In this document: piece after piece, positions 18,764 through 28,534 of the stretch | How positions within the stretch are numbered: position 1 is the first letter of the stretch | Layout: every line of letters begins with the position of its first letter | Assembly (NCBI RefSeq): GCF_014639875.1 | Contig: NZ_BMGD01000001.1 | Location: 62,001-126,000, forward strand | Origin: Blastomonas aquatica | Lineage (GTDB): Bacteria; Pseudomonadota; Alphaproteobacteria; Sphingomonadales; Sphingomonadaceae | Length of the DNA stretch: 64,000 nucleotides | Direction of reading: 5' to 3' | The notes under the pieces: model-generated | What the model was told of the DNA's origin: nothing | Databases searched by the model: none | Seen by the model: the letters and a program-made list of their open reading frames with translations, nothing else | Translations under genes and position numbers: made by a program

Positions 18764-18797
18764 CATCAACCGGGGTCTGCCGACGTTCCAAAGGCTT

Positions 18798-19829
18798 TTA
18801 CGGAAGCAACAGAGACGAGTCCCCGTAGGAATAAAAACGATATTCGTTTTCAACGGCATAAGCGTAAGCCGCTTTCATCACATCAAGCCCCATCAGTGCC
18901 GAGACCAGCATGAACAGTGTCGAACGCGGCAGGTGGAAGTTGGTCATGAGGCCATCGACCGCCCGAAAACGATAGCCCGGGGTGATGAAGATCGAAGTGT
19001 CGCCCTCGAACGGCGCGATCTGGCCATTTTCGCGCGCAGCGCTTTCGATCAGTCTGAGCACCGTGGTGCCCACCGCGATCACCCGGTTGCCACGCCCCCG
19101 CACCGCGTTGAGCCTTGCTGCGGTGTCGGCATCGATCCGGCCCCATTCCGCATGCATCTGGTGATCGGCGGTGTCGTCGGCCTTGACCGGAAGAAACGTC
19201 CCTGCGCCGACATGGAGCGTCAGCATCGCGTGTTCGATACCCGCATCGGCCAGCCCGGCCATCAGGTCATCTGTGAAGTGCAGTGAGGCAGTCGGCGCTG
19301 CGACCGCGCCGTCCTTCTGCGCAAAGCGGGTCTGGTAGTCTTCGCGGTCGGCAGCATCGATCGCGCGCTTGGCAGCGATGTAAGGCGGCAGGGGCATGGT
19401 GCCTGCCCGCTCGAGCAGCAGCTCGACCGGATCGGTGCCTTGAAACGCTAGCGTGATCGAGCCATCGGCGCCCCGCGCCTCGACATCTGCGAAAACGTCC
19501 GCGCCGAAATCGATGACATCGCCCAGCCGCAGCCGCCGCGCGTTGCGGACAAACGCCTGCCAGCGGCGCAAATCGATCCGCTTGTGCAGCGTCGCACCGA
19601 TCCGCGCCCGCCCGCCCAGTTTGACGCCGTCAAGCTGCGCCGGGATTACGCGGGTGTCGTTGAACACCAGGCAGTCACCGGGATTGAGCAGCCCGGGAAG
19701 ATCGCGGACATGCGCATCGGTCATGCCATCGCCGCGTACGCAGAGCATTCGCGCGGAATCACGCGGGCGCACCGGGCGCAAGGCAATGCGTTCGGGAGGA
19801 AGCTCGAAATCAAAATCATCAACGCGCAT
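18798..19829 (-). CDS. queA: S-adenosylmethionine:tRNA ribosyltransferase-isomerase
   Basis: 343 aa. It transfers and isomerises the ribosyl part of SAM onto preQ1 in tRNA to give epoxyqueuosine. Family features are visible: [13 protein letters not shown] near the start, [11 protein letters not shown], then [21 protein letters not shown], and [17 protein letters not shown] near the end. tgt, which acts one step earlier in queuosine synthesis, lies at 53.3 kb in this window but is not linked. The length is normal. Confidence 0.95.
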   Translation of the reverse strand: MRVDDFDFELPPERIALRPVRPRDSARMLCVRGDGMTDAHVRDLPGLLNPGDCLVFNDTRVIPAQLDGVKLGGRARIGATLHKRIDLRRWQAFVRNARRLRLGDVIDFGADVFADVEARGADGSITLAFQGTDPVELLLERAGTMPLPPYIAAKRAIDAADREDYQTRFAQKDGAVAAPTASLHFTDDLMAGLADAGIEHAMLTLHVGAGTFLPVKADDTADHQMHAEWGRIDADTAARLNAVRGRGNRVIAVGTTVLRLIESAARENGQIAPFEGDTSIFITPGYRFRAVDGLMTNFHLPRSTLFMLVSALMGLDVMKAAYAYAVENEYRFYSYGDSSLLLP

Positions 19830-19857
19830 TGTGCCGTTTGCCTTAGCCTTACCCTCC

Positions 19858-19937
19858 GCCCCCGCGTACGCGGGGGTCCCGCTTTAACGACTATGGTTGC
19901 GATGCAAGCGGGACTCCCGCTTTCGCGTGAATGACGA
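19858..19937. repeat. Intergenic palindromic repeat (gtacgcgggggtcccgc type)
   Basis: The left half cccgcgtacgcgggggtccc and a right half with gcgggactcccgctttcgcg flank about 25 bases, with matching ends that read towards gaatgacga. It resembles the other two-arm REP elements in the window but has different arm sequences, so it belongs to another subfamily. Confidence 0.55.
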
Positions 19938-19961
19938 TGGAATGCAACGAAGCCCTGCCGC

Positions 19962-20849
19962 TCAGTTGCTGATCGGCGCGTTCAGATCATCAACCGAGAT
20001 CGCACGCTCGGCAGGCTGCGCTGCGGCGGCATAATTCGGCTCGGGCTTGTTCTGCGTCTTGAGCGAAGCCTGCAAGATGCGGGCGGGTGCCACAGGCGGT
20101 TCGCCGCGCGGGATGATGTCGACATACTCCATTCCAGCAAACACCCGGCCCAGGTTGGTGTAGCTGTTGTCGAGCGAGAAGCGGGGATAGAAGACGATGA
20201 AGAACTGGCTGTTGGCGCTGTTGGGATCCTGTGCGCGGGCCATCGAAAGGCTGCCGCGCAGATGCGGGAACTTGTTAAACTCGGCTGCAACGTCGGGAAG
20301 GTCCGATCCGCCGGTGCCGGTACCGGTGGGGTCACCGGTCTGCGCCATGAACCCTTCGATGACGCGATGGAAGATGACGCCATCGTAAAAACCCTGCTGG
20401 GTCAGTGTCTTGATCCGCTCGACATGATTGGGCGCAATCTCAGGGTACAGCTGGATCGACACCCGGCCACCGGTCGAAAGATCGAGGTACAGGATGTTGT
20501 CAGGCTCGGCCTTGTCGGGCGCAGGGATGACGGGAAGCGCAGCGGTAACGGATGTCGCGTCCGTTGCAGCCCCGGAATCCTTGGCGTCTTCGGCAGCGTC
20601 CTCTGCCGCCTCTTCGGCTTCCTCGACAGCCTTTGCATCGGCCTTGGCCTGCTTCGCTGCGGCCTTTTCAGCAGCGCGTTCTTCCTTCTGGCGTGCCTTT
20701 TCCAGCCGCGCCGCTTCCTTTTCGCTGGCTCTCTGCTGCTGTTCTGCCGATTGCTCGGTGGCTGGTGCGCCCTGGGCATGCAACGCGAGCGGCGAAAGCA
20801 GCATCGGCACGAACAGCAAGGCAGCAAGCGATTTGAACATCTTGGGCAT
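19962..20849 (-). CDS. Secreted cyclophilin-type peptidyl-prolyl isomerase
   Basis: 295 aa from ATG 20849 (ATGs at 20861 and 20840 are alternatives). Residues 1-22 form a signal peptide (SLAALLFVPMLLSPLALHAQ). A highly charged Ala/Glu/Lys/Gln region of about 75 residues follows and is probably a coiled coil. The cyclophilin domain comes last, with the core GVIFHRVIEGFMAQTGDPTG, SLSMARA and SQFFI motifs. It should catalyse prolyl cis-trans isomerisation in the periplasm. Classic periplasmic PpiA lacks the long charged linker. It is the last gene of a leftward group with coaD, ispA and xseB. Confidence 0.9.
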   Translation of the reverse strand: MPKMFKSLAALLFVPMLLSPLALHAQGAPATEQSAEQQQRASEKEAARLEKARQKEERAAEKAAAKQAKADAKAVEEAEEAAEDAAEDAKDSGAATDATSVTAALPVIPAPDKAEPDNILYLDLSTGGRVSIQLYPEIAPNHVERIKTLTQQGFYDGVIFHRVIEGFMAQTGDPTGTGTGGSDLPDVAAEFNKFPHLRGSLSMARAQDPNSANSQFFIVFYPRFSLDNSYTNLGRVFAGMEYVDIIPRGEPPVAPARILQASLKTQNKPEPNYAAAAQPAERAISVDDLNAPISN

Positions 20850-20977
20850 AAAGGCAGGCATTCCTGTTACAGTCAGGCGGGGTATAAAACGGAACCCGGC
20901 GGCGATCAGTGCCCGGCTATAGCCAAAGCATCTGAGCCTGTCATGAATGAACTGCGTGGTTGCAGGCGGCTGTGTGG

Positions 20978-21478
20978 TCAATCACCCTTGAGGCCGATTT
21001 CGCGCACCCGCTTTTCGACATCGACCCGCACCGCATCGGTGACGAACCGGTTGATCTGCCCGCCATAGCTCGCGATCTCCTTGACCAGTCGCGAGGCGAT
21101 CGGCTGCAGCGAGACGTCGGCCATCAAGAACACCGTCTCGATGCGGTGGTTGAGCTGCTGGTTCATCCCCGCCATCTGGTATTCGTACTCGAAATCGGCG
21201 ACCGCGCGCAGGCCGCGCACAATCATGCTGGCACCTTCGCGCTCGGCAAAATCCATCAGCAGCGAATTGAACGACACGACATGGATCGCAGCGCCCATAT
21301 CGGCGGTTTCGCGGCGGACCATCGCCATGCGCTCGTCGACGCTGAACATCGGGTTCTTGGACGGATTGGTGGTCACGCCGACCACCAGCCGATCGACCAG
21401 CTTTGCCCCGCGCCGCAGAATGTCCATATGCCCCAAAGTGATGGGATCGAATGTTCCTGGATAGACCCCGATACGCAT
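20978..21478 (-). CDS. coaD: Pantetheine-phosphate adenylyltransferase
   Basis: 166 aa. It forms dephospho-CoA from 4'-phosphopantetheine and ATP. The nucleotidyltransferase motif GTFDPITLGHMDI sits at the N terminus, and a second conserved stretch reads MIVRGLRAVADFEYEYQM. I chose ATG 21478 because it gives the family start MRIGVYPGTFDP. The upstream in-frame extension has no family similarity. It lies 79 bases after ispA, in the same direction. Confidence 0.96.
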   Translation of the reverse strand: MRIGVYPGTFDPITLGHMDILRRGAKLVDRLVVGVTTNPSKNPMFSVDERMAMVRRETADMGAAIHVVSFNSLLMDFAEREGASMIVRGLRAVADFEYEYQMAGMNQQLNHRIETVFLMADVSLQPIASRLVKEIASYGGQINRFVTDAVRVDVEKRVREIGLKGD

Positions 21479-21557
21479 GCTGGAATTCCTTGTTGCAGAA
21501 TTGGCGCTGATGCACTCCTGATGCACAGCAGCCCGGTCGTGGCAGCAGGTCAGGCGA

Positions 21558-22463
21558 TCAGGTATCTCGCTCGACGATGTAACGCGCCAGCGCGCGAAGC
21601 AGATCCGCCTCGCGCCCATGGCTCGCCAGATGGCCGATCGCCTGATCGACCAGGAAGAACGCCTGTTCGCGCGCCCGCTCTAGCCCGAGCAACGACAGGA
21701 AGGTTTCCTTGCCCGCCGCCGCATCCTTGTTGAGCGCCTTTCCGGCCAGCGCCTCGTCGCCTTCGACATCCATGATGTCATCTGCGATCTGGAAGGCAAG
21801 GCCGATATCGCGGGCATAGCCGCGCAAGGCGGTGCGCCCCTCGACCGGAACGTTGGCGAGGATCGCGCCCATTTCGACCGAGGCCGCGATCAGCGCGCCG
21901 GTCTTCAGCCGCTGCAGCTTGGTCACCGTCGGCAGGTCGAACTTCGCGTTTTCCGCCTCAAGATCCATCATCTGGCCGCCGGCCATGCCGTTGGGGCCGC
22001 TCGCTTCGGCCAGCGTGACGATCAGGTCGGCGCGGATGAACGGATCGGGGTGAGACTGGCTGCCGGCGAGGATCTCGAACGCCAGCGCGTGCAGCGAATC
22101 GCCGGCTAGCACTGCGACCGCATCGTTGAACGCCTTGTGCACGGTGGGTTTGCCGCGCCGCATGTCGTCGTCATCCATGCAGGGCAGATCGTCATGGATC
22201 AGCGAATAGACATGGATCGCCTCGACCGCGCAAGCGACCCTGACGGCCAGCGCACGATCGACATTGAACATAGCTGCAGTGGCGGTCAGCAGCAGCGGGC
22301 GCACCCGCTTACCGCCGCCGATCGCGGCGTGGCGCATCGCCTGGTACAAAACCGCGCGCGGATCATCGGGCACGGTCAGCAGCGCATCGAAGCACGCGTC
22401 GACATCGTCGGAGATCTGGCGAAATGCATCGGCTAGCGCGCTGTCGCTGGTGGCGGTCGTCAT
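21558..22463 (-). CDS. ispA: Polyprenyl (farnesyl) diphosphate synthase
   Basis: 301 aa. It condenses IPP with DMAPP and GPP to give FPP for quinones, undecaprenol and carotenoids. Both aspartate-rich motifs are present: LIHDDLPCMDDDDMRRG and FQIADDIMDVEGD, along with GGGKRVRPLL. The short first motif with DDLPCMDDDD is typical of bacterial FPP synthases. ATG 22463 is preferred; a TTG at 22472 also fits, and GGGGA lies upstream. xseB is 63 bases upstream. The xseB-ispA order is common in proteobacteria, where dxs often follows; here coaD follows instead. Confidence 0.93.
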   Translation of the reverse strand: MTTATSDSALADAFRQISDDVDACFDALLTVPDDPRAVLYQAMRHAAIGGGKRVRPLLLTATAAMFNVDRALAVRVACAVEAIHVYSLIHDDLPCMDDDDMRRGKPTVHKAFNDAVAVLAGDSLHALAFEILAGSQSHPDPFIRADLIVTLAEASGPNGMAGGQMMDLEAENAKFDLPTVTKLQRLKTGALIAASVEMGAILANVPVEGRTALRGYARDIGLAFQIADDIMDVEGDEALAGKALNKDAAAGKETFLSLLGLERAREQAFFLVDQAIGHLASHGREADLLRALARYIVERDT

Positions 22464-22526
22464 CGTCGTCAATCCCCTGCCCCGGTCGTATCGCCGGCTT
22501 GACCCTCTGGTATGATGATGCCGATA

Positions 22527-22775
22527 TCAGTCTGCATCGAACGGAACGGTACCCGCAGCCTGTCCATCGGCCCCGACCCGGATCTTTTCGATCCGTGCCT
22601 GCGCCACATCAAGCCGCTTCTGGCAGTGCCCGCGCAGCAGGTCACCGCGCTCGTACAGGCTGATCGATGCATCGAGCGGGACATCACCCGATTCGAGCTG
22701 ACGCACGATCACCTCTAGCTCCTTGAGGGCGTCTTCGAACGACAGATCGGCGGAAATGGCTGCAGTTTCACTCAT
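22527..22775 (-). CDS. xseB: Exodeoxyribonuclease VII small subunit
   Basis: 82 aa, a short helical protein with the family core LSFEDALKELEVIVRQLESGDVPLD followed by SLYERGDLLRGHCQKRL. It assembles with XseA, which is not in the window, to form exonuclease VII acting on single-stranded DNA. It starts at ATG 22775, divergent from purL across 140 bases, and leads the group xseB-ispA-coaD. Confidence 0.93.
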   Translation of the reverse strand: MSETAAISADLSFEDALKELEVIVRQLESGDVPLDASISLYERGDLLRGHCQKRLDVAQARIEKIRVGADGQAAGTVPFDAD

Positions 22776-22915
22776 CGGTACAGCTTTGACCGCTGGCCCG
22801 CGCCCGGTCAAGGCGGTTGCTGTGCAGGTCACTGCGCCACCCCCAAACTGCCGTGTGACATCAGGAGCATTCTCCCCCTTCCCCATGCGCCCACCAGCGC
22901 GTAAAGCGCGGGGCC

Positions 22916-25141
22916 ATGAGCGACACCCAGACAGCACCCGTGGCAACCATCACCCCGCAGATCGTGGCCGAGCATGGCCTCAAGCCCGACGAATACGAGC
23001 GCATCCTCGCCGCACTGGGCCGCGAGCCCAATCTGGTGGAACTCGGCATCTTCTCGGTGATGTGGTCCGAGCATTGCAGCTACAAAAGCTCGCGCATCCA
23101 CCTCAAGACGCTGCCCACCACCGGGCCGCAGGTGATCTGCGGCCCTGGCGAGAATGCGGGCGTGGTCGATATCGGCCCAGGCGCCGACGGCAAGCCGCTG
23201 GCTGCCATCTTCAAGATGGAGAGCCACAATCATCCCAGCTATATCGAGCCCTATCAGGGCGCGGCGACCGGGGTCGGCGGCATTTTGCGCGATGTGTTCA
23301 CCATGGGCGCCCGGCCCGTGGCGCTGATGAACGCGCTGCGCTTCGGGCGGCCCGATCACCCCAAGATGAAGCATCTGGTGCAGGGCGTGGTCGCAGGGAT
23401 CGGCGGATACGGCAACTGCGTCGGTGTGCCCACCGTGGGCGGCGAGACCAATTTCGACCCGGCCTATGACGGCAACATCCTGGTCAACGCGATGGCGGTC
23501 GGCATCGCCGAGCAGGACAAGATTTTCTACAGCGCGGCCTCGGGCGCGGGCAATTCGATCGTCTATGTCGGCTCCAAAACCGGCCGCGACGGCATCCACG
23601 GCGCGACGATGGCATCGGCCGAATTTGGCGAGGACAGCGAGGAAAAGCGCCCCACCGTGCAGGTCGGCGACCCGTTCACCGAAAAGCTGCTGATCGAGGC
23701 GTGCCTCGAGCTGATGGCATCCGACGCGATCGTCGCGATCCAGGACATGGGCGCTGCGGGCCTCACCTCATCGAGCGTCGAGATGGCGAGCAAGGGCGGG
23801 GTCGGTATCGAACTGAACCTCGACAACGTTCCCCAGCGTGAAACCAACATGACCGCGTACGAGATGATGCTGTCGGAATCGCAGGAGCGCATGCTGATGG
23901 TGCTCAAGCCCGGCCGCGAGGATTTTGCCGAAGCCATTTTCCGCAAATGGGAGCTCGATTTCGCGGTGATCGGCCATGTCACCGAGTCCGGGCACATGGT
24001 GCTCAAGCACAAGGGCGAGACGGTGTGCGACATCCCGCTCGGCCCGCTCGCCGACGATGCGCCAGCGTACAACCGACCCTATGTCACCACCCCGCTGCCC
24101 GCACCGCTGACCGATGTTCCCGAAAGCGCCGATCTGGCAGCAGACCTCACTGCGCTGATGGCATCGCCCGCACTGGCGAGCCGCAGCTGGATCTGGCAGC
24201 AATACGACCATATGGTGATGGCCGATACGGTGCAGATCCCCGGCGGAGACGCCGGCGTCGTTCGCATCCACGGCACCAACCGGGGACTTGCGATCACCAC
24301 CGATTGCACCCCGCGTTATTGCTTTGCCGATCCGTTCGAGGGCGGCAAGCAGGCGATCGCCGAATGCTATCGCAACCTGATCAGCGTCGGCGCGCGGCCA
24401 TTGGCGACCACCGACTGCATGAACTTCGGCAACCCCGAGCGGCCCGAGATCATGGGCCAGTTCGTCGGCTGCATCGAGGGCATGGGCGAAGCGTGCAAGG
24501 CGCTCGATATGCCGATCGTCAGTGGCAATGTCAGCCTTTACAATGAAACCACCGGCCCGGACGGCATCGCCCGCGCCATCCTGCCGACCCCTGCGATCGG
24601 TGCCATCGGACTGATCGAAGACCTCTCGACCATGACGACGCTGGCGTTCAAGTCGGCGGGCGAGGCGATCATCCTCATCGGTGGCAGTGGTTCCGACGAA
24701 CTCGGCCAATCGCTGTGGCTCGATGTGATGCACGGTCGCCGCGAGGGCGCGCCGCCGCAGGTCGATCTTGATGCCGAACTGGCTGCAGGCGGCGTCATCG
24801 CCGGGCTGATTGCCAATGGTTCGGTCAGCGCGGTGCACGATTGCGCCGATGGCGGACTTGCCGTTGCGGTCGCCGAAATGGCGCTGGCATCGAACATCGG
24901 CGCTGCTCTGGATCATGTGCGTAATGCAGGTTTCTGGTTTGGTGAAGGTCAGGGGCGTTATGTCGTGACCGCAGCGAATGGCGATGCGGTGCTGGCGGCA
25001 GCGAAGGATGCGAACGTGAACGCGCGGATCATCGGCCAGACCGGCGGTGATGCGATTGTGTTTGGCAAGGGTGGGGCCGTCAGCCTTTCCGAATTACGCG
25101 AGCGCAATCTCGCATTTTTCCGCGACTGGATGGAAGGCTGA
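22916..25141 (+). CDS. purL: Phosphoribosylformylglycinamidine synthase, PurL subunit
   Basis: 741 aa, the small form of the enzyme that works with separate PurQ and PurS subunits. It carries out the ATP-dependent amidation of FGAR in purine synthesis. Landmarks are the [11 protein letters not shown] motif at the N terminus, the KMESHNHPS segment, the [16 protein letters not shown] segment, and the second-half repeat of the AIR-synthase fold ([24 protein letters not shown]). ATG 22916 lies in a normal context. The frame is complete and unbroken. Confidence 0.96.
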   Translation: MSDTQTAPVATITPQIVAEHGLKPDEYERILAALGREPNLVELGIFSVMWSEHCSYKSSRIHLKTLPTTGPQVICGPGENAGVVDIGPGADGKPLAAIFKMESHNHPSYIEPYQGAATGVGGILRDVFTMGARPVALMNALRFGRPDHPKMKHLVQGVVAGIGGYGNCVGVPTVGGETNFDPAYDGNILVNAMAVGIAEQDKIFYSAASGAGNSIVYVGSKTGRDGIHGATMASAEFGEDSEEKRPTVQVGDPFTEKLLIEACLELMASDAIVAIQDMGAAGLTSSSVEMASKGGVGIELNLDNVPQRETNMTAYEMMLSESQERMLMVLKPGREDFAEAIFRKWELDFAVIGHVTESGHMVLKHKGETVCDIPLGPLADDAPAYNRPYVTTPLPAPLTDVPESADLAADLTALMASPALASRSWIWQQYDHMVMADTVQIPGGDAGVVRIHGTNRGLAITTDCTPRYCFADPFEGGKQAIAECYRNLISVGARPLATTDCMNFGNPERPEIMGQFVGCIEGMGEACKALDMPIVSGNVSLYNETTGPDGIARAILPTPAIGAIGLIEDLSTMTTLAFKSAGEAIILIGGSGSDELGQSLWLDVMHGRREGAPPQVDLDAELAAGGVIAGLIANGSVSAVHDCADGGLAVAVAEMALASNIGAALDHVRNAGFWFGEGQGRYVVTAANGDAVLAAAKDANVNARIIGQTGGDAIVFGKGGAVSLSELRERNLAFFRDWMEG

Positions 25142-25337
25142 TGTCGCGCATACGTCCCTCGACGCAGTTTATCCTGAGCGGCTGGCTTGCCAGCCGTTCA
25201 TAGGGCTCGCGACAAACGGACCTGGGTGCCAGATACGTTAAATTCCCTAGAAGTACCCTAGTGCCAACCTTTCTGCGTTCCCGAGCGAAGTCGAGGGACG
25301 TGCGCTCCCCACCCCACCGCTACAGAGTATCGTCCCC
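25142..25337. repeat. Spacer with cctgagcggc / gtcgaggga repeat motifs
   Basis: Near 25155 the spacer reads cgtccctcgacgcagtttat and then cctgagcggctggc. Near 25270 it reads cgttcccgagcgaagtcgag and then ggacgtgcg. These are inverted copies of the same intergenic palindrome motif (ccctcgac / gtcgaggg, 25156-25163 and 25291-25298). No gene is seen. Confidence 0.5.
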
Positions 25338-26180
25338 ATGCTTGCCAGACTGTTGCTGATTGCTCTTCTCGCCCTCCCCGCGCCCGCTTTGGCCTGGGGC
25401 GAATACGGGCATAAAACCATCGCGTCGATTGCCGAGACCAACATCTCGCCCAAAGCAAAAGCCCGGATGAACGCGCTGTTCGCCGCGGAAAAGCTGATCG
25501 CGACACCTGATTGCCCGCTGCGCAACATCGGCGATGCCAGCGTCTGGGCCGATTGCGTCCGCCGCGACGATGTGCGCTGGGGCTACACCGGGCCCTGGCA
25601 TTACATCAACATGGACATCTGCAAGCCGTTCGACATCAAGTCCAACTGCGCCAACGGAAACTGCGTCGGTGCGCAGGTGACACGCAACGAAACGCTGCTC
25701 GCCGACAAATCCCTGCCAGCGCACATCCGGCTGGAAGCGCTGGCCTGGCTGGTGCACACCATGGGCGACATGCACCAGCCGATGCACGGCGGCGATCGCG
25801 GCGATCTGGGCGGCAACCGGGTCAGCGCGGCATACGGCATCGTCGAGGGCCGGATGAACCTGCACCGGTTGTGGGACACTCCGATCGCCGAGCGCGCGAT
25901 CACACAAGGCGAGGCCATGGCACGGCGCTACAGCGCGGCAGAGCGCAGCCCGTATCTCACCGGATCGGTCGAGGACTGGGCGCTGGAAAGCTGGAGCATC
26001 GCGCGCGAAACCGCCTATCCCCTCGCCCAGGACGGGCCTGCCTGCGGCCCCGCGATCAAGCCCGGCGAACGCGCGCAGCATGATGATGCCGACATCGACA
26101 CGATGATCCCCATCGTCCGCCAGCAAGTGCTGCGCGCCGGGCTTCGGCTGGCCGATGCGCTGGAACGCGCACTGGGCTGA
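25338..26180 (+). CDS. Secreted S1/P1-type nuclease
   Basis: 280 aa. Signal peptide at residues 1-19 (LLLIALLALPAPALA), leaving Trp20 as the mature N terminus, which is the first zinc ligand in this family. The following His25 (WGEYGH), the WHYINMD segment, and HTMGDMHQPMHGGDRGDLGGN supply further ligands of the trinuclear zinc site. It should cleave single-stranded DNA and RNA outside the cytoplasm and could serve nucleotide scavenging. Length is normal. It stands alone between purL and the zwf operon. Confidence 0.9.
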   Translation: MLARLLLIALLALPAPALAWGEYGHKTIASIAETNISPKAKARMNALFAAEKLIATPDCPLRNIGDASVWADCVRRDDVRWGYTGPWHYINMDICKPFDIKSNCANGNCVGAQVTRNETLLADKSLPAHIRLEALAWLVHTMGDMHQPMHGGDRGDLGGNRVSAAYGIVEGRMNLHRLWDTPIAERAITQGEAMARRYSAAERSPYLTGSVEDWALESWSIARETAYPLAQDGPACGPAIKPGERAQHDDADIDTMIPIVRQQVLRAGLRLADALERALG

Positions 26181-26232
26181 TAGCATGGTTTCACATAGGA
26201 AACCCAAGCGGCACTGGTCCGCAGGCGGTTCT

Positions 26233-26246
26233 TGCAATCGTTTGCA
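26233..26246. promoter_or_regulatory. LacI-family-type operator upstream of zwf
   Basis: TGCAATCGTTTGCA matches the LacI-family core TGnnAnCGnTnnCA at every defined position, including the central CG, and is palindromic except at one pair. It lies 109 bases before the zwf start, in a 174-base spacer. It is a good candidate site for a sugar-responsive LacI-type regulator of the Entner-Doudoroff operon. No such regulator gene is in the window. Confidence 0.55.
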
Positions 26247-26354
26247 TTGAAATGCATAGTCCGACATCGGCAACAGCGGTGGACAGGCAGGCAGGCCAAC
26301 CTTAACACGGGCCCGCACAAGGTAGCCGCCGATAGGACAGGATAGGGAACACTG

Positions 26355-27803
26355 ATGGCCAATGCGCAATCCCGGACGTTGCTGCTTTTCGGCGCGACGG
26401 GCGATCTGTCCAAGCGGATGCTGCTGCCCTCGCTGTTCGTGCTCCACGCCGACGGTCTGATTGCAGATGACGTCCAGATCATGGGGACTGCGCGCAGCGA
26501 TCTCGACGACGGCGCGTACCGGACGATGGTCGGCGAAGCGCTGGCAGAGTTTCTGCCTGAACCGCGCAAGGACGATGCGCTGATCGCCAGCTTCCTCGAG
26601 CGGATAAGCTACCAGCCGCTCGATGCCTCGACGGTCGAAGGCTTTGACGCGCTGGCCGAGCGGCTGGGCGATATATCGGGCGGCATGTCGATCTTCCTGT
26701 CGACCGCGCCTTTTCTGTTCAAACCGACCATCCGAGGGCTCAAGTCGGCGGGGCTTGCAGGCGAGATGGTGCGCATCGGCCTTGAAAAGCCGCTGGGCAA
26801 CGATCTGGCCTCGTCTCAGGCGATCAACGACGCTGTCGCCGAGGCCTTCCCCGAGAGCCGCACCTTCCGCATCGACCATTATCTGGGCAAGGAAACCGTG
26901 CAGAACCTGATGGCGCTGCGCTTTGCCAACATGATGTTCGAGCCGTTGTGGAACGCCAACGGCATCGAGCACATCCAGATCACGGTGTCCGAAACCGTGG
27001 GGCTGGAAGGCCGTCACGGCTTCTACGACAGCACCGGCGCACTGCGCGACATGGTGCAAAACCATATGCTGCAACTGCTCGCTCTGATCGCGATGGAGCC
27101 CCCTGCCGAGTTCGACGCGACCTCGATCCGCGACGAGAAGGTCAAGGTGCTGCGCTCGCTGCGTCCGGTCACGCCGGCTGAGACGGTGCGCGGCCAGTAT
27201 GGCGCAGGCGCGGTCAGCGGCAAGGCGGTCCATTCCTACGCCGATGATCTGGGCGAGGCATCGGGCACCGAGACTTTCGTCGCGATCAAGGCCCATGTCG
27301 ACAACTGGCGCTGGCAGGGCGTGCCCTTCTATCTGCGCACCGGCAAGAGGCTGGCCGAACGGCGCAGCGAGATCGTGATCCAGTTCAAGCCGGTGCCGCA
27401 CAACATCTTTGCCCAGCGCGGCGGCAAATTGTCAGCCAACCGACTGGTGATCCGCCTGCAGCCCGAGGAATATGTCCGGTTGCTGGTGATGGCCAAGGAG
27501 CCGGGCCTTGATCGCGGTGGCCTCACCCTGCGCGAGGTGCCGCTCGACCTGTCCTTGACCGCGGCGTTCTCCAAGACGCAACGCCGCATCGCCTATGAGC
27601 GTTTGTTGCTAGACCTGATTGATGGCGAGCCGACCCTGTTCGTGCGCCGCGACGAGGTGGAAGCGCAGTGGCGCTGGGTGGATGCCATCCGCAAAACCTG
27701 GGCGGACAATGCCATCGAACCCAAACCCTATGGTTCGGGCAGCTGGGGGCCGAGTGCGGCCATCGCGCTGACCGAACGCGACGGAGTAAGCTGGAATGAC
27801 TGA
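26355..27803 (+). CDS. zwf: Glucose-6-phosphate 1-dehydrogenase
   Basis: 482 aa, the NAD(P)-dependent oxidation of glucose 6-phosphate to 6-phosphogluconolactone. The Rossmann start reads LLLFGATGDLSKRMLLPSL, and the active-site block is RIDHYLGKETVQNL. Start ATG 26355 follows the AGGATAGGGAAC region. It is the first gene of the Entner-Doudoroff operon and overlaps pgl by eight bases. Confidence 0.96.
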   Translation: MANAQSRTLLLFGATGDLSKRMLLPSLFVLHADGLIADDVQIMGTARSDLDDGAYRTMVGEALAEFLPEPRKDDALIASFLERISYQPLDASTVEGFDALAERLGDISGGMSIFLSTAPFLFKPTIRGLKSAGLAGEMVRIGLEKPLGNDLASSQAINDAVAEAFPESRTFRIDHYLGKETVQNLMALRFANMMFEPLWNANGIEHIQITVSETVGLEGRHGFYDSTGALRDMVQNHMLQLLALIAMEPPAEFDATSIRDEKVKVLRSLRPVTPAETVRGQYGAGAVSGKAVHSYADDLGEASGTETFVAIKAHVDNWRWQGVPFYLRTGKRLAERRSEIVIQFKPVPHNIFAQRGGKLSANRLVIRLQPEEYVRLLVMAKEPGLDRGGLTLREVPLDLSLTAAFSKTQRRIAYERLLLDLIDGEPTLFVRRDEVEAQWRWVDAIRKTWADNAIEPKPYGSGSWGPSAAIALTERDGVSWND

Positions 27804-28500
27804 GATTGAATGGTGGGAATATGACGATGCCGCCGAGATGGCGGGCGCGCTGGCTGGCGACATCGGCTTCATCATCGAAAGCGCGATTGATGCGCGCGGC
27901 AGCGCCGTGATCGCATTGGCTGGCGGCAGCACGCCGTTGGCGGCCTATGCCAAGCTCGCCGAAGCCAGGATCAACTGGAAGAAGGTCACGATCATCCCCA
28001 CCGATGACCGTATCGTGCCGATGGGTGATGCGCTGTCGAATGTGACGATGCTGGCCAAGACCTTCCTGCCCAAGGGCGCGCGGGTGATCCCGATCATCAG
28101 CGAGGCAGCCAGCGACTACAAGGCGTGCGGCAATGCCGCCAACGCCAGGCTTTCGGATTTCCACTGGCCACTCGACCTGTGTCTGCTCGGTATGGGAGGC
28201 GACGGACACACCGCCTCGATCTTCCCAGGGCCCGATCTTGAAGACGCGCTTAACGCCCCCGCTGATCGTCGCGCGTTGGGCGTAATGCCCGATCCAATGC
28301 CGCAGGACGCACCCGTTGCACGGGTCACCCTGTCGCTGCCCTCGATCGCGTCTGCTCGTGCGTTGATCATCGCCATCACCGGAGAGGACAAGAAGACGGT
28401 GCTGGAAACCGCAATCGACCAAGCGGACACATCGGCATACCCGATCGGCAAGGTGCTGAGTGCGGTCGAACTGCCCGTCGATATCCACTGGGCACCCTGA
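27796..28500 (+). CDS. pgl: 6-phosphogluconolactonase
   Basis: 234 aa, a NagB/SOL-family hydrolase opening the lactone produced by Zwf. It has the substrate loop [17 protein letters not shown] and the conserved TDDRIVP and [16 protein letters not shown] motifs. The start codon lies within the zwf stop region, so the pair is translationally coupled. Length is normal for the DevB type. Confidence 0.95.
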   Translation: MTEIEWWEYDDAAEMAGALAGDIGFIIESAIDARGSAVIALAGGSTPLAAYAKLAEARINWKKVTIIPTDDRIVPMGDALSNVTMLAKTFLPKGARVIPIISEAASDYKACGNAANARLSDFHWPLDLCLLGMGGDGHTASIFPGPDLEDALNAPADRRALGVMPDPMPQDAPVARVTLSLPSIASARALIIAITGEDKKTVLETAIDQADTSAYPIGKVLSAVELPVDIHWAP

Positions 28501-28534
28501 ACGCCGGCAAGACACAATTGGAAGCGATAGTCCC

